A DNA stretch of 6,662 nucleotides from JBKPDV01 sp046728075 (GTDB taxonomy: Bacteria > Acidobacteriota > Thermoanaerobaculia > UBA5066 > Gp7-AA6), in contig JBKPDV010000134.1 of the NCBI GenBank assembly GCA_046728075.1, positions 1-6,662 on the forward strand, read 5' to 3'. The notes below the pieces were generated by a model that was given only the letters and a program-made list of their open reading frames with translations, made no database searches and was not told the origin of the DNA. Both the position numbers and the translations under genes were made by a program. Shown here piece after piece: positions 5,130 through 6,662 of the stretch. Numbering within the stretch: position 1 is the first letter of the stretch; each line of letters opens with the position of its first letter.

Positions 5130-6662
5130 CTGAAAGAGGAGCGAGGCGGCCAATCGCCGGGCGGACGGCGTCTCTTCACGCTCGCGGTGACGGCGCTCGG
5201 GATCGTCTATGGCGACATCGGCACGAGCCCTCTCTACGCGCTGCGAGAGTGCTTTCACGGAGCGCACGGCGTCGCCGCTTCCCGCGACAACGTGCTCGGG
5301 ATCCTGTCTCTGATCTTCTGGTCCCTGGTCATCATCGTCACTCTGAAGTACCACGTCTACGTGCTGAAGCTCGGCAATCGGGGGGAGGGAGGGATCCTGT
5401 CGTTGATGGGTCTCGTGCGCACACGGCGCGGGCGGCCAAAAGGAGTGCAGTGGCTGCTGGTGGCTCTCGGGGTCTTCGGCGCCGCGCTTCTCTACGGCGA
5501 CGGCATCATCACGCCTGCGATCTCCGTGCTCTCGGCGGTCGAAGGGCTCGAGGTCGGCACGCAAGTCTTCAATCCTTACGTCGTGCCGATCACGATCGCG
5601 ATTCTGATCGGGCTCTTCCTCATTCAGAAGCGCGGCACCGCCGGGATCGGCTCGATCTTCGGCCCGATCATGCTGATCTGGTTCGTGACGATCGGCGTGC
5701 TCGGCGTGGCGGGAATCCTGCGCGAGCCGAGGGTGCTCGCGGCTATCGACCCGAGGCACGCCTGGTCGTTCTTTCACGAGAACGGCTTCCGTGGATTTCT
5801 GGTTCTTGGCGCGGTCTTTCTCGTGGCGACGGGAGGGGAAGCGCTCTACGCCGATCTCGGGCACTTCGGCGAACTCCCGATTCAGATCGATTGGTTCGGG
5901 CTGGTGGGCATCTCGCTCGTCGCCAACTACTTCGGCCAGGGGGCCCTCTTGCTCCGCGACCCTTCCGCCGTCTCGAATCCCTTTTACCGACTCGGCCCGG
6001 CCTGGGCTCTCTATCCTTTGATCGGTCTGGCCACGGTCGCCACGATCATCGCGTCGCAGGCGATCATCTCGGGCGCCTTTTCTCTCACACGGCAGGCCGT
6101 GAATCTGGGTTACCTCCCGCGGATGCAGATCATCCACACGTCGGAGACGCAGATCGGCCAGATTTACATCCCCGCCGTCAACAAGCTGCTCGCGATCATG
6201 ACGGTGGCCGTCGTTCTGGGGTTCCAGCGCTCTTCGCGACTCGCGGCAGCCTATGGAATGGCGGTGACGACGACGATGGTCATCACGACGATCCTGGCGG
6301 GTGTCGTCTCTCGCCAGCGGTTCCGTTGGTCGACTCCCGTGGCGATCGCCGTCACCGCCGGGTTTCTCTTTGTGGATCTCGCTTTCTTTGGAGCGAACCT
6401 CTTCAAGATCGCGCACGGAGGCTGGTTCCCGCTCGTCGTCGCAGCCGTCGCGTTTACCGTCATGATGACCTGGAGCCACGGCCGGGAGCTCCTGAACAAG
6501 AGCCTCGCGAGATCGCTGGTCACGGTCGAGAAGTTCCTCGAGGAATGCCGTCACCGTAAGCCTCTGACCGTTCCCGGCACTGCGATCTACCTTTCGATGA
6601 CGCCGGCCGTCATTCCTCCGGCCCTCCGCCACAACCTCGACCACAACAAGGTTCTTCACGAG
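5130..6662 (+). CDS. kup: Kup family potassium uptake transporter (3' end cut off by window)
   Basis: Kup (TrkD; KUP/HAK/KT family) is an inner-membrane K+ uptake protein, generally regarded as a K+/H+ symporter. The reading frame is open for 511 codons from CTG 5130 to the window edge. Family signatures are clear: GIVYGDIGTSPLY in the first helix (residues 24-36), YGDGIITPAISVLSAVEGL (122-140), TGGEALYADLGHFG (about 234-247), then NPFYRLGP, ISGAFSLTRQA, QIYIPAVN and GGWFPL. Conserved acidic residues Asp29, Glu138 and Glu237 line up with positions important in E. coli Kup, by recalled alignment. The hydrophobic segments fit about 12 helices followed by the start of the cytoplasmic C-terminal domain (PPALRHNLDHNKVLHE). 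E. coli Kup has 622 residues, so roughly 110 are missing here. The only start consistent with an intact first helix is CTG, with GGAGG five bases upstream. An in-frame GTG at 5187 would cut into helix 1, and the first in-frame ATG, at 5406, would remove it. It may be cotranscribed with the S9 gene. Confidence 0.96.
   Translation, partial: MKEERGGQSPGGRRLFTLAVTALGIVYGDIGTSPLYALRECFHGAHGVAASRDNVLGILSLIFWSLVIIVTLKYHVYVLKLGNRGEGGILSLMGLVRTRRGRPKGVQWLLVALGVFGAALLYGDGIITPAISVLSAVEGLEVGTQVFNPYVVPITIAILIGLFLIQKRGTAGIGSIFGPIMLIWFVTIGVLGVAGILREPRVLAAIDPRHAWSFFHENGFRGFLVLGAVFLVATGGEALYADLGHFGELPIQIDWFGLVGISLVANYFGQGALLLRDPSAVSNPFYRLGPAWALYPLIGLATVATIIASQAIISGAFSLTRQAVNLGYLPRMQIIHTSETQIGQIYIPAVNKLLAIMTVAVVLGFQRSSRLAAAYGMAVTTTMVITTILAGVVSRQRFRWSTPVAIAVTAGFLFVDLAFFGANLFKIAHGGWFPLVVAAVAFTVMMTWSHGRELLNKSLARSLVTVEKFLEECRHRKPLTVPGTAIYLSMTPAVIPPALRHNLDHNKVLHE

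Larger units (their letters stand above)
5077..5133 (+). other. Possible 18-codon leader reading frame before kup (speculative)
   Basis: A GGAGG at 5069-5073, four bases after the S9 stop codon, is followed three bases later by TTG (5077). From there an 18-codon frame (TTG TCG CCT ... CGG CAC) runs to TGA at 5131-5133. Its stop overlaps the proposed kup CTG start (5130-5132) as CTGA, the same geometry as the common ATGA stop-start overlap. Ribosomes translating it would open the hairpin at 5080-5116 and end on the kup start. Against it, the Shine-Dalgarno spacing is short, TTG is a weak start, and a frame this short is easily found by chance. I report it as a candidate, not as a gene. Confidence 0.18.

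Noticed and set aside
5249..6559. 436-codon plus-strand frame inside kup
   Set aside because: It is Arg/Ser-rich, has no recognisable motif and is in the wrong frame relative to the clear Kup signatures.
4992..6659. 555-codon minus-strand open frame antisense to kup
   Set aside because: It lies opposite an unmistakable Kup coding sequence. Its product is a low-complexity run of Arg, Asp, Glu and His with no hydrophobic core or domain, which is typical of a GC-driven antisense shadow.

Overview
This is a G+C-rich bacterial window holding four protein-coding genes on an ordinary-looking chromosomal backbone. I see no mobile element, CRISPR array, tRNA or rRNA. The mix (a secreted S9 prolyl-oligopeptidase-family enzyme, a DUF748/AsmA-like envelope protein, a secreted alpha/beta hydrolase and a Kup potassium transporter) fits a Gram-negative, diderm heterotroph. 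From general familiarity I lean towards Acidobacteriota or a similar high-GC environmental phylum. That is inference only, since no phylogenetic marker is present.

Layout from left to right. Bases 1-72 hold no gene I can support. Two minus-strand genes follow, read from right to left: a DUF748 family membrane-anchored envelope protein (1179-2861) and, 119 bp downstream of it, an exported proline-iminopeptidase-like alpha/beta hydrolase (73-1059). The gap between them carries a 27-bp sequence present twice in direct tandem (1122-1175), just after the DUF748 stop codon. An 80-bp divergent intergenic region (2862-2941) separates the minus-strand pair from the plus-strand pair. It contains four alternating GCCAG/CTGGC half-sites and a ribosome binding site at each end. 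On the plus strand lie an exported S9 family serine peptidase (2942-5065) and, 64 bp later, the start of kup (5130 to beyond the window end), a K+ uptake transporter cut off by the window edge.

The kup gene has no ATG, GTG or TTG start in a sensible place. The best start is a CTG at 5130, with a perfect GGAGG five bases upstream. The short S9-kup gap is densely organised. It holds a nested hairpin (5080-5116) ending just before the kup ribosome binding site. It also holds a possible 18-codon leader reading frame (TTG 5077 to TGA 5133) whose stop overlaps the CTG start as CTGA. This is the most interesting part of the window, although the leader frame is speculative.

Functionally, the two hydrolases probably act on peptides or related amides/esters outside the cytoplasm, the DUF748 protein in the envelope, and Kup in K+ supply. 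Nothing shows that the four genes form one pathway. I found no convincing evidence of a previously undescribed multi-gene system.
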